This document shows, one piece after another, positions 44,719 to 57,254 of a DNA stretch of 64,000 nucleotides. The notes beneath the pieces are model-generated. The model ran no database searches, was not told where the DNA came from, and saw only the letters and a list, made by a program, of their open reading frames with translations. Numbering within the stretch: position 1 is the stretch's first letter; the number at the start of each line of letters is the position of its first letter. The stretch comes from Heloderma charlesbogerti. Lineage: Eukaryota > Chordata > Lepidosauria > Squamata > Helodermatidae. Made by a program: the position numbers and the translations under genes. The stretch is from positions 248,001 to 312,000 of the forward strand of contig JANEZZ010002198.1 in the NCBI GenBank assembly GCA_026122225.1. Reading direction: 5' to 3'.

Positions 44719-46784
44719 CCAACATTGCAATAGCACATCCAGGGAGAACATAGCCCACAAGGGCATTTTGAAAACAATTAATACAATATTTTTCACAAAA
44801 TCCAATGTGTATGAAAGGAGGTGGATTTATGTTGCTCATCCAAAGTGATGTCACGGACACTGCCTGATAAGTTCCAGTGACCTTTGCTTTACCAAATGTT
44901 AATCAGCACTCAGAATAGTTATGGATAAACTTCTAGTAAGCTGGGCAAATGATCTCAGAGTGCTTAGAAAAGCAATATCCCTGTAATACAAGTGCCAAGA
45001 GCCTGGAAGGCCACAGTGCATGGTTGATGGACTGTATTTCACTTTATGAGTCATAGGTTGTACAAGCCTGTCCTAATGTGTATTGCGCAGTGGATGACAA
45101 AGGTTCTCTTCATGGGGCTACATTGGTAGCGATACATATATAAATATTTCCGTATGAAAAGTAAAACAGGACATGATCTTCTGGTATACACAAAGAAGTT
45201 ATTCAAGACAGCTGTTTCTAAAGGCAAGAAGAGAAAATTTCTCATTGCAACAGAAATCTCAGCTTGTGGTCCTTGAAGAGAGGATCAGCCTAAGAAAATA
45301 TATGAATCATTCTATGAAAAGGTAGAAAACTAATACTTGCACCAAGTGTTGCATGGTAGACTAAACAGAAGCATGACATTTTATGAGTTTGGTGACTAGA
45401 CAGAGATAGGCAGACTGTGTTCTCCATCAATGTTAAATTATAAAGCTTGTCTAGTAAAAATAGAACTGGAATGATTCAGTGACAGCTGGAGAAAAGAATT
45501 TCCTGTTCCAAATTTCAGTTAATAATACTTAATATGAACTGTTTGATGCCAGCAGTTTTAACCATTTCTGAATGGGGGGGGGGACCATCTTGGTGGAACT
45601 AAAGAGACAAAGGCAAACAGTTATTTCTGTTAAATCGTATCCTGTTGTGTTCTCTGGCCTCACTCCTCCCCTCTGACTCAAAGGAGGACTTAGCGGAGAG
45701 GAGGCTTTATCCAGTGACCCATCATTTGCTACTCCCAAGATCTTCCAGGCCAGAGGTCATGGCTTTACGAGATTCCTCAGACTCAGAGAGCACCCTTCCA
45801 AAGCAGTCCTCACTGCCTCCACACTGTAGGAGCCAGTATCTGCAGAATCAGAAATTGCCCTTTAGAAGTAGACTGCTCTTCAGAGGGGGCCGAGTAAACA
45901 GCAGATCCAGATCTGCTAGCCTTCAGAAGGCCTCTGTATGTTGCTGAGTCAACTGCTCTTTGTGGGTGAATTTCAGCCATTGATCTGTCCAGGGTCCTGA
46001 CAGTCCTATCCTGTTGGGAAACCATTGCCTAACCTGACTTTGCCTTACCAGACATGAGCTTGCTTCATTGGATGTGACCTTGCTGTGTCAGATGTAATCT
46101 AGCCTTTCCAGGTAGTACCACTGTCACAACCCAGTTGCCTTTAGGAGCCCTCTGCTGAGCTAGGACAGGACACATTCCTTCATTTTCACCGGAAAGAAAT
46201 AGCTGTCACTAAGGCTGCCATCCAAAGCACACATACTGGGGGTAAATCTCAATGAATGTGGGAAGACTGTTCTGAATAAGCATGCTTACAATGGATAGGA
46301 CTGCATGACAGGATGCTATGAAAAAATTATCTCATGTTGAAAAGGCTAGCTGCAGCTTGGTGGACATCTAGGCAGCAAATACGTATGCATGGTATAGTTA
46401 TTTGGTTGATCCAGGCTTCCCATGAATGGAATTCCACTTGGGGACACTCCTTTTGGAGGAAACAGGGAGATGATTTTTTTTCTTCCTCCTACAGTCCCTG
46501 AAATCTGTTCTGCTGGCTTTGGAAACTGTGTGGGAGGTGGCAGCAGGAAATGGCAAAAATCACCCAGCTTCCTCTAGCAGGAGATTCCACTGGATCTCAC
46601 TTTCTTCCACAAATGGCAGGAGACCTTCCATTTGCAGAAGAGCAATTCTGGATCCAACCCACTGAGCTGATTTTAAATCAATTGTTTACTTGACTTATAT
46701 CCTGCTCTATCCCATGAGCTCAGTGGAGCTTACAGCAATATTTCTAAATGTTACTGCTTCTGTCTCCAAGGGACTCATGATCAA
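44719..46784. other. Unassigned DNA, one repeat-like open segment
   Basis: 45640-46110 has a plus-strand frame (45645-45947, 100 codons, 'MALRDSSDSESTLPKQSS') that looks like retroelement protein but is not recognised. A short aagtcccactga-type repeat lies near 46225-46310. No other feature. Confidence 0.4.
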
Positions 46785-46886
46785 AGGAAATCAAATGGTT
46801 TGGGGGATTCAGAGTGCTGGTTTTAACCTTTAAATCCCTAAATGGCTTGGGGTCAGGTAACGTGAAGGAGTGATTCTTCCCATATT
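46785..46886 (+). mobile_element. L2-type LINE 3' part (left piece, interrupted)
   Basis: 'ctttaaatccctaaatggct' followed by tggggtcaggtaac is L2 C-terminal coding sequence. It continues at 50098 after the BovB insertion. Confidence 0.7.
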
Positions 46887-46917
46887 TTGTTGTTGTTCAG
46901 TCGTTAAGTCGTGTCCG

Positions 46918-49900
46918 ACTCTTCATGACCCCATGGACCATAGCACGCCAGGCCTTCCTGTACTCCGCTCTCTCCCGGAGAGTGCTCAAGTTCATATTCA
47001 TTGCATTGGTGATGCTATCTAGCCATCTCATCCTCTGCCATCCCCTCCTCCTTTTGCCTTCAATCTTTCCCAGCATCAGGGTCTTTTCCAGTGACTTTTC
47101 TCTTCTTTAGGTGGCCAAAATATTGGAGCTTCAGTTTCAGTATCTGTCCTTCCAATGAGCACTCAGGGTTGATTTCCTTTAGGATTGACTGATTTGACCT
47201 CCTTGCAGTCCAGGGGACTCGTAAGAGTCTTCTCCAGCACCACAGTTCGAAAGCATCATTTCTTCGGCACTCAGCCTTCCTTATAGTCCAGCTCTCTCAG
47301 CCATACATTACTACTGGGAAAACCACAGCTTTGATTAGACGGACCTTTGTCGGCAAGGTGATATCTCTGCTTCTTACTATGCTGTCTGGGTTTTCCATAG
47401 CTTTCCTCCCAAGGAGCAAGCGTCTTTTAATTTCATGGCTACAGTCACTGTCTGTGGTGATCTTGGAGCCCAAGAAAATAAAATCTGTCACTGCTTCCAT
47501 TTCTTCCCCTTCTATATGCCAGGAAGTGATGGGGCCAGATGCCATGATCTTAGTTTTTTTAAGGTTGAGTTTCAAACCAGCTTTTGCACTCTCCACTTTC
47601 ACCCTCAACAAGAGGCTCTTTAGATCCTCTTCGCTTTCTGCCATTAGGGTGGTATCATCTGCGTATGTGAGGTTGTTGATAATTCTCCCAGCAATCTTAA
47701 TTCCAACCTTGATTCATCCAACATGGCATTTCTCATGATGTACTCTGCATATAAGTTAAATAAGCAGGGCGACAATATGCAGCCTTGTCATACTGCTTTC
47801 CCAAGTTTGAACCGATCCGATGTTCCATGTCTGGTTCTTACTGTTGCTTCTTGACCCTCATACAGGTTTCTCAGGAGACAGGTAAGGTGGTCTGGTACTC
47901 CCATCTCTAAGAATTTGCCACAGTTTGTTGTGATCCACACAATCAAAGGCTTTAGCGTAGTCAATGAAGCAGAAATAGACATTTTCTGGAATTCTCTTGC
48001 TTTGTCCATGATTCAGCGAATGTTGGCGATTTGATCTCTAGTTCCTCTGCCTCTTCGAAACCCAACTTGTACTTCCGGTAGTTCTTGGTTCGCATACTGC
48101 TGAAGCCTAGCTTGTAGGATTTCGATCATAACCTTGCTGGCATGTGAAATGAGAGCAATTGTTCAATTGTTTGAACACTCTTTGACATTGCCCTTCTTTG
48201 GAATTGGAATGTAAACTGACCTTTTCCAGTCTTGTGGCCACTGTTGAGTATTCCAAATGTGTTGGCATATTGAGTGCAGCACTTTAACAGCATCATCTCT
48301 TAGGATTTTAAATAGCTCAGCTGGAATACTGTCATCGCTAGCTTTGTTGTTAGTAATGCTTCCTAAGGCCCACTTGACTTCACTCTTAAGGATGTCTGGC
48401 TCAAGATCAGTAACGGCACTATCATGGCTATCAGGGACATTCAGATCTTTCCTGTATAGTTCTTCTGTGTATTCTTTCCACCTCTTCTTAATCTCATCTG
48501 CTTCTGTTAGGTCCCTGCCTTCTTTGTCCTTTATCATGCCTGTCTTTGCACAAAACGTTCCCTTGAGATCTCCGATTTTCTTGAAGAGATCTCTAGTCTT
48601 TCCCATTCTGTTGTTTTCCTCGATTTCTTTGCATTGTTCATTTAAGAAGGAATGAACAATTCTTGTCTCTCCTTGCTATTCTCTGGAACTCTGCATTCAG
48701 TTGGATATATCTTCCCCTTTCTCCCTTGCTTTTTGCTTCCCTTCTTTCCTCAGCTATTTGTAAAGCCTCATCAGACAGCCACTTTGCTTTCTTGCATTTC
48801 TTTTTCTTTGGGATGGATTGAGTTGCTGCCTCCTGAACAATGTTACGGACCTCCGTCCATAGTTCCTCAGGCACTCTGTCTGTCAGGTCTAATCCCTTAA
48901 ATCTATTCCTCACCTCCACTGTATATTCATAAGGGATATGATTTAGGTTATACCTGAATGGTTTAGTGGTTTCCCCTACATTCTTCCATTTAATCCGAAA
49001 TTTTGCAACAAGAAGCAACTCATGATCTGAGCCACATTCAGCTCCAGGTCTTGTTTTGACTGACTGTATGGAGCTTCTCCATCTTTGGCTGCAAAGGACA
49101 TAATCAATTTGATTTTGATATTGACCATCTGGTGATGTCCATGTGTAGAGTCGCCTCTTGTGCTGTTGGAAAAGAGTGTTTGCTATGATTAGCATGTTCT
49201 CTTGGCAAAACTCTATTAGCCTCTGTCCTGCTTCATTTTGTACACCAAGGCCATGCTTGCCTGTTATCCCAGTGATTTTTTGACTTCCTACTTTGGCATT
49301 CCAATCCCCTATGATGAAGAGGACATCTTTTTTTGGTGTTAGTTCTAGAAGGTGTTGTAGGTCTTCATAGAACCAATCAACCTCAGCTTCTTCGGCCTCA
49401 GTGGTTGGGGCATAGACTTGAATTACTGTGATGTTGAATGGTTTGCCTTGGATTCGTACTGAGATCATTCTATCGTTTTTGAGATTGTACCCCAGTACTG
49501 CTTTTCCCACCCTTTTATTGACTATGAGTGCTACTCCATTTCTTCTAAGGGATTCTTGCCCACAGTAGTAGATATAATGGTAACCTGAATTACATTCGCC
49601 CATGCTTGTCCATTTTAGTTTGCTGATTCCCAAGATGTCGATGTTCAATCTTGCCATCTCATGTTTAACCACCTCCAGCTTACCTTGATTCATTGATCTT
49701 ACATTCCAGGTTCCTAAACAATATTGTTCTTTACAGCATCAGATTTTCTTTTCACCACCAGACACATCCACAGCTGAGTGTCCTTTCGACTTTGGCCCAG
49801 CCGCTTCACTCTTTCTGGCGCTACTTGGAAATACCCTCAGCTCTTCCCCAGTAGTATATTGGGCACCTTCTGACCTGAGGGTCTCATCTTCCGGCGTCAT

Positions 49901-50008
49901 CTCTTTTAGCCTTGTGATACGTTCCATGGGGTTTTCTTGGCAAGAATACTGGCGTGGGTTGCCATTTCCTTCTTCAGTGGACCACATTTTGTCAGAACTT
50001 TCCGCCAT
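46918..50008 (-). pseudogene. BovB endonuclease-reverse transcriptase, disrupted
   Basis: The N-terminal region (49739-50008) ends at TGA where the intact copy has CGA. The endonuclease follows in the same frame (48638-49693): NIDILGISKLKWTSMGE, 'GDWNAKVGSQKITGITGKHG', YTWTSPDG and SDHELL. The frame then shifts near 48650. RT pieces follow at 48163-48606, 47788-48009 and 47297-47644, with further shifts. That N-terminus and endonuclease share one frame supports a single ancestral ORF of about 1,050 codons, of which the 17430 copy has 782. Confidence 0.9.
48633..48660. repeat. Frameshifting local inverted duplication in BovB
   Basis: ATTGTTCATT (48633-48642) and AATGAACAAT (48651-48660) are exact reverse complements around 8 bases. 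The intact copy at 19188-19220 has 'cc' where this one has the second arm, so the arm was added here (net 7 bases), shifting the frame. Confidence 0.85.
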
Positions 50009-50097
50009 GACCTGTCCATCTTGGGTGGCCCTGCACAGCGAAGCTTATGGCTTCACTGAGTTACACAAGCCCCTTCACCACAACAAGGCAGTGATCC

Positions 50098-50545
50098 ATT
50101 TACCTGGACCTTAAGGTCATCATCTGAGACCTTCTTCAGGTGCCCCCACCAAATGCAAGGTGGGTGGCTACAAGAGGTAACCTTTTCAGTGGTGGCATCC
50201 GATCTATGGAATGCCCTCCCTAGAGAGGCTCATCTAGTGCCTACTTTATGGTCTTTTGGGCACAAAGTGAATACCTTTTTTATTGTCCAAGGCATTTTCA
50301 GAACTATTTTTAGTGCTTTTACAGCATTGCATTTTCATTTTGCTGCTAGTTTTACTTTGGTTTTATGTACTATAGTGTTTTTATTCTTTGCTGCTGGGAT
50401 TATCTTGGGTTTTATTATGTGCTGTTTTATTCATTGTTTTATGGTTCGTATTTTATGTTTTTAGTGTATCGTACACTGTGCAGAGAACTTGGGTAATTGG
50501 GCAGTTTAAAAAAATGACAAAAAATAAAATTAAAATGACATTGTA
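50098..50545 (+). mobile_element. L2-type LINE 3' end (right piece)
   Basis: The plus strand reads 'DLWNALPREAHLVPTLWSF', the typical C-terminal motif of L2-clade proteins, then a T-rich 3' UTR and a 'gggcagtttaaaaaaatgac' tail. Confidence 0.8.
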
Positions 50546-51119
50546 AACATAACATTTATTTACCAGGGAAAGATTATTTTCTATAAATAATCCAAAAAGC
50601 TACCCAAAGGACAGTATTTTATTTGCAGACAGCCATCTGCCGAATGGGCATTTGTTGAAGATCTGTCACATAGTGGGCTGGGCTGGGCTGGGCTGGCCAG
50701 TGTGGGGGCCAGAGTTCAGTCCCAGCAAGTATGATGGTGATGGTGTCTCTGGAGCTATGCCCAGAAGGGGAAGTAGATCTTCATCCCCAGCCCCTGGAAC
50801 ATTCCTCCAGCAGCACCAGCAACTGCTAATGGCAATACCGATCCTTGAAGAAGCGGGGCTCAATCCCCGACATGGTGCTATATGTGCGATGTTTTGTAAA
50901 TATATAGCTCAACATGAAATGAGTGTGTAAAATAAGACCTTTCCATTTGTATGCATTATGTAAAAAAATGTAATGGAAACAATAAGAAGGCCTTGGGGTT
51001 GTGCCTGTAGGCTATGACAACTTAGTTCTGCTTTTGCATTGAAGAGAAAAAATGTGCTTGCTTTGGCTCCATCAGCACTATAATAAAAATAATAATGTTG
51101 CTATTATGTCATCAAGAGA
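50546..51119. other. Unassigned DNA
   Basis: A (GGGCT)n run, about 5 units, lies near 50677. No gene recognised. Confidence 0.5.
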
Positions 51120-51375
51120 TGATGGTGCTTCTTCAGTTTAATGTGGGGAATATTTATTATACCCCCATGTAGTGATACCTGGTACCTGCCAAATAATAAT
51201 AACATTAATATGCTTGAGTGTTGAGAACTCGGCACATATATTACCTCAGAAATTCTGAGGCCAGTATTATTATACCCATTTTTCAGAGGAGGAGCTTAGA
51301 ATGGTTGGCTACTAGTTTGTCTATGATCCCTCAATGAGCTCACAGTAAGAAGACTTTGACTCAAACTACATGTTA
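51120..51375. repeat. L2/MIR-like repeat
   Basis: 'attattatacccatttttca' followed by gaggaggagcttaga, then 'agctcacagtaagaag' and 'tttgactcaaact', mirrors MIR wording. Confidence 0.55.
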
Positions 51376-51439
51376 CCTTTAGTACAGCTATGTCAGTTAT
51401 TTTTTCCTACTCAAAAGTATGTGTGGGAGACCCAATTTG

Positions 51440-51660
51440 GATCAGGACCCTAACTTTAGGTGGGTTAGGAGGCCTTTGTTCTCCCCCACTGTGGTCCCAA
51501 TCCAGATCAGGGATTCCATGTCTACAATTTGCATGGGGGTGGGGCAGGGAAGCCTCCATTGAAGCAAATGGACAAGTTGTGTTTACACATCAAAATTGCT
51601 TGGCATGTCAAGAATCTATTGAGAACTGCCTCCTCTTTATTGTGCTTGATTAGTCCCAGG
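51440..51660. repeat. Unnamed repeat, related to 23765-24110
   Basis: It has 'acccaatttggatcaggacc' near 51430 and 'ggtcccaatccagatcaggg' near 51494 as inward-facing halves, then 'gaagcctccattgaagc'. Confidence 0.4.
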
Positions 51661-52563
51661 CAGACCCCTTTTTAGGCCTTGAGGGAGCCACATCAGTGCA
51701 GACGAACAATGCACGCAAACTTAGCAGAGTAAGAAAGGGGGGTGCTCAAATGTACATTCAGCCCCCAGGCTTCCCAGTCAAAAACATAGATCAGCAAACA
51801 TGGAGATCTGGTGCTAACTGCCGTTTCAAGGCTAGGTTAATGGCTGGCTGACATCATGGTATCTGGGAGACTTAGATTTCATGCCCAGTTCTCCACAAAC
51901 TCCTCCTGTCTGTTGATAGCTTGGTTGCATGAAACAGCCACCAGCACTTTTTTGATCATGCAAATATGAGAACCCACCACTGAAGGCCAAGTTATTAAGG
52001 GATGATCTTATTCAATAACCCCATCCCATCCCAGTTTTCTTAGCTACAGAGCTCAGAAATATCACACAGCATTTGTAAACCAGCAGCTCAGAAGCCTTGT
52101 ATTTTCTGTGCTCCATGACTCCTAGAGATATGATAATTCATTTGGGATTTAGACAGCAGGCAGGAGAATTATGGTTTTAACTTTTCATTTAATGGGCTTC
52201 TTTTCCTTTTCATCATATCCAGTGTCAGTAAAATTATGTACTAAGGAGCACATTTACATCAAACATGACTCACTACTTTTAATTAGAAATGTTGGCAAAA
52301 ATAATAGGGAACATGTCTTCTGGTAACATTCATTTTACAAATTACATTCAATTGCTGCCAGAATTTGTCATCCCAGTTAACTACAAAGTCTCCTATCAAA
52401 AATAGTCCCTTTGGTTTACCACATTTTAAGGGCTGTTACTATTGGAATGACTTGCTGAGTTAACTTCTCTTAACTCTAATTAGAATTGGAGACCCAATAA
52501 AGTTGTATACCAGGAAAGTAGGTTCCAGTTAGAAGTATTTTCAAGTCACTGGTGTGCTGCTCA
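51661..52563. other. Unassigned AT-rich DNA
   Basis: No named repeat. TAAT-type sites occur at 52275-52290 ('cttttaattagaaatg') and 52470-52490 ('aactctaattagaattgg'), which could mark conserved non-coding DNA. Confidence 0.35.
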
Positions 52564-52655
52564 ATATAGAGTGTATTATCATCATCATCATCATTATTAC
52601 TACTGCTAGTGCTACTACAACTGCTGCTGCTGCTGCTACTACTACTACTACTACT
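52564..52655. repeat. Compound trinucleotide repeat
   Basis: (ATC)n, then mixed (TAC/TGC)n, then (TAC)n. Confidence 0.95.
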
Positions 52656-52830
52656 TCAGTGTATGAGTCTCCGGATAGCCAAAGCTCTCAGGGCGACATA
52701 CATAAGAAAAACAAAAACAATAAAGCCAATAATAAAGTGAATATTATAACCAATTTCCCTCAAAACAAAAAATAATTTAAAAGCAGCAGCAACAAGGATC
52801 ATTTCAAAAGCAGAAGATAAATATTAAACA
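52656..52830. repeat. L2-type LINE 3' fragment
   Basis: 'aaagctctcagggcgacata' then cataagaaaaac and an A-rich end, resembling the 3' end of reptilian L2 elements. Confidence 0.5.
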
Positions 52831-53141
52831 GGTTAAAAAATGTGAGTAGTGAACAACATGGAGAAGGACATTTTTAAAATGTAGCCATAAATAATTAAAA
52901 GTATAACACCCTCCTCCATGTCTAAAGCCGTATTCAGACATTCTATATGTGGGTAAAACAAACGCATGAGGAAAGAGAGTGCTTCAGCCCCAGCCCTCTC
53001 CCTTGTCACATTCGTTGCCCTCCAGTCGTGGAGGGAGACAGTCTGAAGATGAGAGCCTCCTCTCTCTGTGGAATCTCTCCACATGAGCCAGCACACTAGA
53101 AAATCCTTTACAGTCATACTCGCCATTGGGGCCCTTCCAAT

Positions 53142-53486
53142 CAGGGCTGGTGTCAAGGGTAGGCATGGTTGGGCACCTGCTAAGGGCCCACACCCCAGCA
53201 GGGATGCACTGCCAGGAGCCCCTCAGATTGCTCTTTCTCTTCACCATTGCAACCTGATTGTTTACCTGCCTCTCACTCTGGCCCAGACAATGGTGGTGGT
53301 GGTGAGGAGGAGCAGTAGATGCCGCTGCCTGCTTGCTCACTGGCTTTCTGCCTGTCAGTTAAGCTAGTGGTAGCAATGAGGAGGAAGAGGAAGAGGAGCA
53401 ATAGCAGCTGGTGATGATTGTGAGAAGGTAGATTCACTGAGGGAAGGGGCCCATGGAGGGCCCTCAAAAGCCTGGACCCAGCACTG
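53142..53486. mobile_element. hAT-like non-autonomous element with perfect target duplication
   Basis: Ends 'cagggctggtgtcaagg' and 'cctggacccagcactg' are imperfect inverted repeats. The 8-bp flanks CTTCCAAT (53134-53141) and CTTCCAAT (53487-53494) are identical. 345 bp, non-coding. Confidence 0.88.
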
Positions 53487-53494
53487 CTTCCAAT

Positions 53495-54879
53495 TGTATG
53501 ATTCCATGAACCTTGAATGTCATAACTTGGTAGTCATGGGCTTTCAAAGATATAAAGTATCGGGGGAAATGACAAATGGATAGATCCAGGAAGATGAATG
53601 TATTGGCTGCAATATATTTGACGTAGACTGATGCAGCATACTGGCCTGCAGAGCAAGAAAGCAATATGCTACATTAGTCAAAGTAGGATATAATGAAGAC
53701 TATCAGCCTACAGGATGGTAAGTAAAGGACAGATATTAAATATGTTGAAGAGGAGAGGACAGGTGGATTGGGCTGTCCTGAATGTGTGAGTTATGGGCAC
53801 GGGAAATGTCAAAATAACCTTGACGCTGCGGGAATGATTGATGTGGAGGATGTCAATAGCATCAACAGATTTGTCAGAAGAAATTATGAAAACAAATTAA
53901 GATTGATTCAGGTATCAAGTAAGCCATCAAACCCCATAGTATTTAGCACAGAAAGTGACAGCAGCTAAATAAAAATTGTGGGAAGGTTTTCGAGGAGGTG
54001 CTGGCTCAAGCAAATTCAAAGAAACCTCGCAAAAAATATTACAGGAACTAAAATTGCTTGAATTAATTATTTGATTATAACCATAAAAAATGAAGCTTAT
54101 ATTTCTAGGTGTGATAATAAAGAGCTATATATAGGTGTGGGGTATATTAATTATACATCTCTTCGCTGGCGACTAATAAATCTCAGTTGAGTTAATGTAG
54201 TTAATTAACAAGATTTGATAGAGAAGATATCAGGTTAGGGTGAAACATCAGGAAAGGCTTTTAAATATTCTTTGCGATTCTGTGTTTGCTTCTTTCAGGG
54301 CTCACTTCATTTTCTGATAGGAAAATTTACTGCTTCATTTCAGTGTTAAAATTCTTTGTCAGTGCAACCCTCTACGTGTCTACTCAGATCTATAGGACTG
54401 CAGCCTAAACTGGATGCAGTTCAGAGCATTTAGCCGAGGAAAAATATATTTTTTCCTTCCATTGGTTAGTGTTTATTTTATAATAATGGCAGTGGCAATA
54501 AAAAATGATTGCCTTAACCCTAGTGCATTAAATGGGCTGAGAAAGAAGGCATGCATTCAGAGTTTTCAAAAATTGAATTTAGACTTTGCGTGGAAAACTT
54601 AGGGTGCAATCCATCCTCCCCATGGATGCCACTACATTAGGGGCAGGGACCTTTTTTAGCCATGGGCACATTTAACAATTTGAGAAAATGTCCTGGACTC
54701 CACCACAAAATGGCTGCCATGGGAGGCAAGGCAAAGGACAAGTAACCTGCCCAAAAGACTGAGTACAAGGCAGAGGTGGGGTCTGAGCTCCAACACACTA
54801 AATAACGCCTTTGAACCCACAGTTTCCAGCACCAAGAGAAACCTATTTCACAGTGATCCTGGCTGATAGTCAGAAAATG

Positions 54880-54880
<1 letters not shown>
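53495..54880. other. Unassigned DNA, partly AT-rich and complex
   Basis: 53990-54330 is complex, AT-rich and free of known repeat wording, with 'gaattaattatttgattata' and 'gtagttaattaacaagattt' sites; a candidate conserved element. An aagtcccactga relic lies at 54360-54412. Confidence 0.4.
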
Positions 54881-54927
<47 letters not shown>

Positions 54928-54928
54928 T
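54881..54928. repeat. (CTTT)n microsatellite
   Basis: Twelve perfect units. Confidence 0.98.
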
Positions 54929-56159
54929 GTTTTAGTGGGAGGTGTAGGGCACCTTGGTGGGTGCCATGAAAGGTGTCTGGGGGTGCAGTGGTGCCTGCAA
55001 GCATCATGTTGCCTTCCCCTGCACGACATGCGTGGGGGAAGGTGGATCGGCATACAGCTCAATGGAGCTGTCCTCCCTTCCTCTTTCTCCTCCTCTCTGG
55101 ATAATCCTTAGCCACGCTTACCTGGGCACGTGCACGCCACAGTGTACCCACAATTTTCTGTGTGTGAAAGATCCGACAACTCTTCCATATACCCATCCAG
55201 CTGTCCCTTTCCTCTCCAGACATTTATTCATGCCTGGACATTTCCTAACAAACATGCAGCATCTTCTACAGGATTGGGCATGCAATGATATATCTCACAC
55301 CAGACGACACCATGATAATGCTGGCATCTCTGCCTCTCTCTGCCTCCCTCAGGTGACTAAGCAGTTATCCCTTTGATGTTTTTTGGATTCTAGCCCATTA
55401 CTGAATTTCTAAAATATGAGGAGCTTGATGCAGTTCCCCCTAGAAGCCATATCCTGACTGGCTGGTCATCCCTTCCCCCTCATGCTAGCAATGTTAGAGC
55501 TAGTGCTGGTCATATGTGCTCACAGGCATGCTATAATTCAGCTGGCTGAGCTCTCATATTCAAAGTAGTTTCCAAGGCTAAGCCTTAGAGATACCTTGCT
55601 CAAAGTAGACCCTGTTAGGCCCCCAGGATTCTCTCACTTAGTTCTTTGTTATGCTATTGTGCTATTCTGTGTCTACCAGCACAATAATTTTAGGATGATT
55701 CCGTGAACAGAAGATGCTATATTCCTCGGTTTGTTGGGGTTATAAACCCTTTTCTTGGTCATATTGATATGGATACAGTACAACCAGGGTGAAAGGAGAG
55801 TGAGATGACAATTTATTATATATCTGGATTATGGGAGAGCCATTTATCTGGCCACAATCCAGCCATTTAAATAATTGGGCTTGCCTAATTTTTTGTTTAA
55901 TTGTAGGTATTGTGGGTCTATAGTATGCACAATCAAACAAAAATTTAGACTTGCCCAGTGATTTCAATGGGTGGATTGTGGCCAGATCATCTTACTGCTG
56001 GTTTATACACATGCATGGACATCATTTAATCTGTCACTGAATATTCTGTGCCTGATGAGTCTCAGCTAAATGTGAGAATTGTCTCAATCGAAAACTATTG
56101 TGTTAGGGTCACTTAAGTTCATCCTGTGATGATTAATTTTTGGTGACATGTTTGCTCAT
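54929..56159. other. Unassigned DNA
   Basis: 54945-54990 ('gggcaccttggtgggtgcca') resembles one end of a hAT-like repeat. No gene recognised. Confidence 0.4.
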
Positions 56160-56957
56160 GCAAGTCATTGCTTGATGTTAACAGTCAACAACTGAAGAGT
56201 CTGCATGTATTGATCCAGTGTGTGGCTGCTGTGAAAAAGGCAAATTCTGTGTCGGAGATCATTAGGAAAGAAATCAAAAATAAAATTGCTGATATCATAA
56301 TGCCTTTATATCACAAAGTGTGGCAACACTCGGAATACTGTGTACAGTTCTGGCCACTGCACCTCAAAAAGAATATTGTAGAGCTGAAGAAGATGTATAA
56401 CTGGGCAACCAAAATGATCAAGAGGCTGCAGAAACTCCCCTATGATGAAAGGTTACAACATTTGGGGCTTTCTAGCTTAGAAAAAAATATTAAGGGGAGA
56501 CACGATAGAAGTATATAAAACCATGTGTGGGCTGGAGAAAGTGGATAGAACCCAATACTAGAATCCAATACTAGAACCCAAGGTCATCCAATAAAGCTGA
56601 ATGGTGGTAGATTCAGGACAGATAAAAGGAAGAACATTGTGGATAGTTAAAGTATGGAATTTGTGACCATAAGATGTAGTGATGACTGCCAACTTGGCTG
56701 ACTTTAAAAGGAGGTTTAAAAAATTCATGGAGGATAAGGCTATCAGTGGCTACTAGCCATGATAGTATATTACTTCCAATATCAGAGGCAGTATGCTCTA
56801 AATAATAATTGCTGGGGAACACTAATGGGAGCATGCTATTGTGCTCATGTCTTGCTTGTGGGCTTCCCATAGGCATCTGGTTGGCCACTGTGGGAACAGA
56901 ATGCTGGACTAAATGGACCATTGGTCTGATCCAACAGGACTCTTCTTCTGTCCTTAG
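56160..56957 (+). mobile_element. CR1 LINE, C-terminal and 3' part
   Basis: The plus strand encodes 'AAVKKANSVSEIIRKEIKNK', 'HSEYCVQFWPLHLKKN' and 'LPYDERLQHLGLSSLEK' (56210-56490), then the 3' UTR and a tail with 'ttggtctgatccaacaggac'. Truncated at the 5' side. Confidence 0.88.
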
Positions 56958-57019
56958 TTTCCAGGGAAAGCTATTTAATACAGATGAAATTATTCCCAGA
57001 TGGCCCTGCTGCCATAGAT

Positions 57020-57154
57020 CAGGGGTGGCAACCTGGTGCCCTCTAGATGTTTTGGACTATGCTGCCCATATTCCCCAGCCATCATGGCCAATGGTCAGGC
57101 AATATGGGAATTGTTATCCAAAACATCTGGAGGGCACCAGGTTCCTTACCCTTG
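57020..57154. mobile_element. Short palindromic hAT-like element
   Basis: Ends CAGGGGTGGCAACC and 'ccttacccttg', with arms 'gatgttttggactatg' and 'ttatccaaaacatctgg'. Flanks ccatagat and tcataaat match at 6 of 8. Same family as 3490-3624. Confidence 0.78.
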
Positions 57155-57214
57155 TCATAAATTGTGCTGTTGAGGGGTTTGCTTAGCCTTGGCTGACATG
57201 CAACAATAAGAACA

Positions 57215-57253
<39 letters not shown>
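57215..57253. repeat. (ATT)n microsatellite
   Basis: Thirteen near-perfect units. Confidence 0.97.
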
Positions 57254-57254
57254 G

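Larger units (their letters stand above)
46887..50097 (-). mobile_element. Full-length BovB LINE, inactive, nested in L2
   Basis: The 3' end has the same 'gaagagtcggacacgac' tail as the 17430 copy and the 5' end the same 'ggaaatggcaacccacgcca' segment. This copy keeps the endonuclease region (48931-49728) missing in the other. L2 sequence on both sides reads as one element if the BovB is removed. No clear target duplication is visible. Confidence 0.92.
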
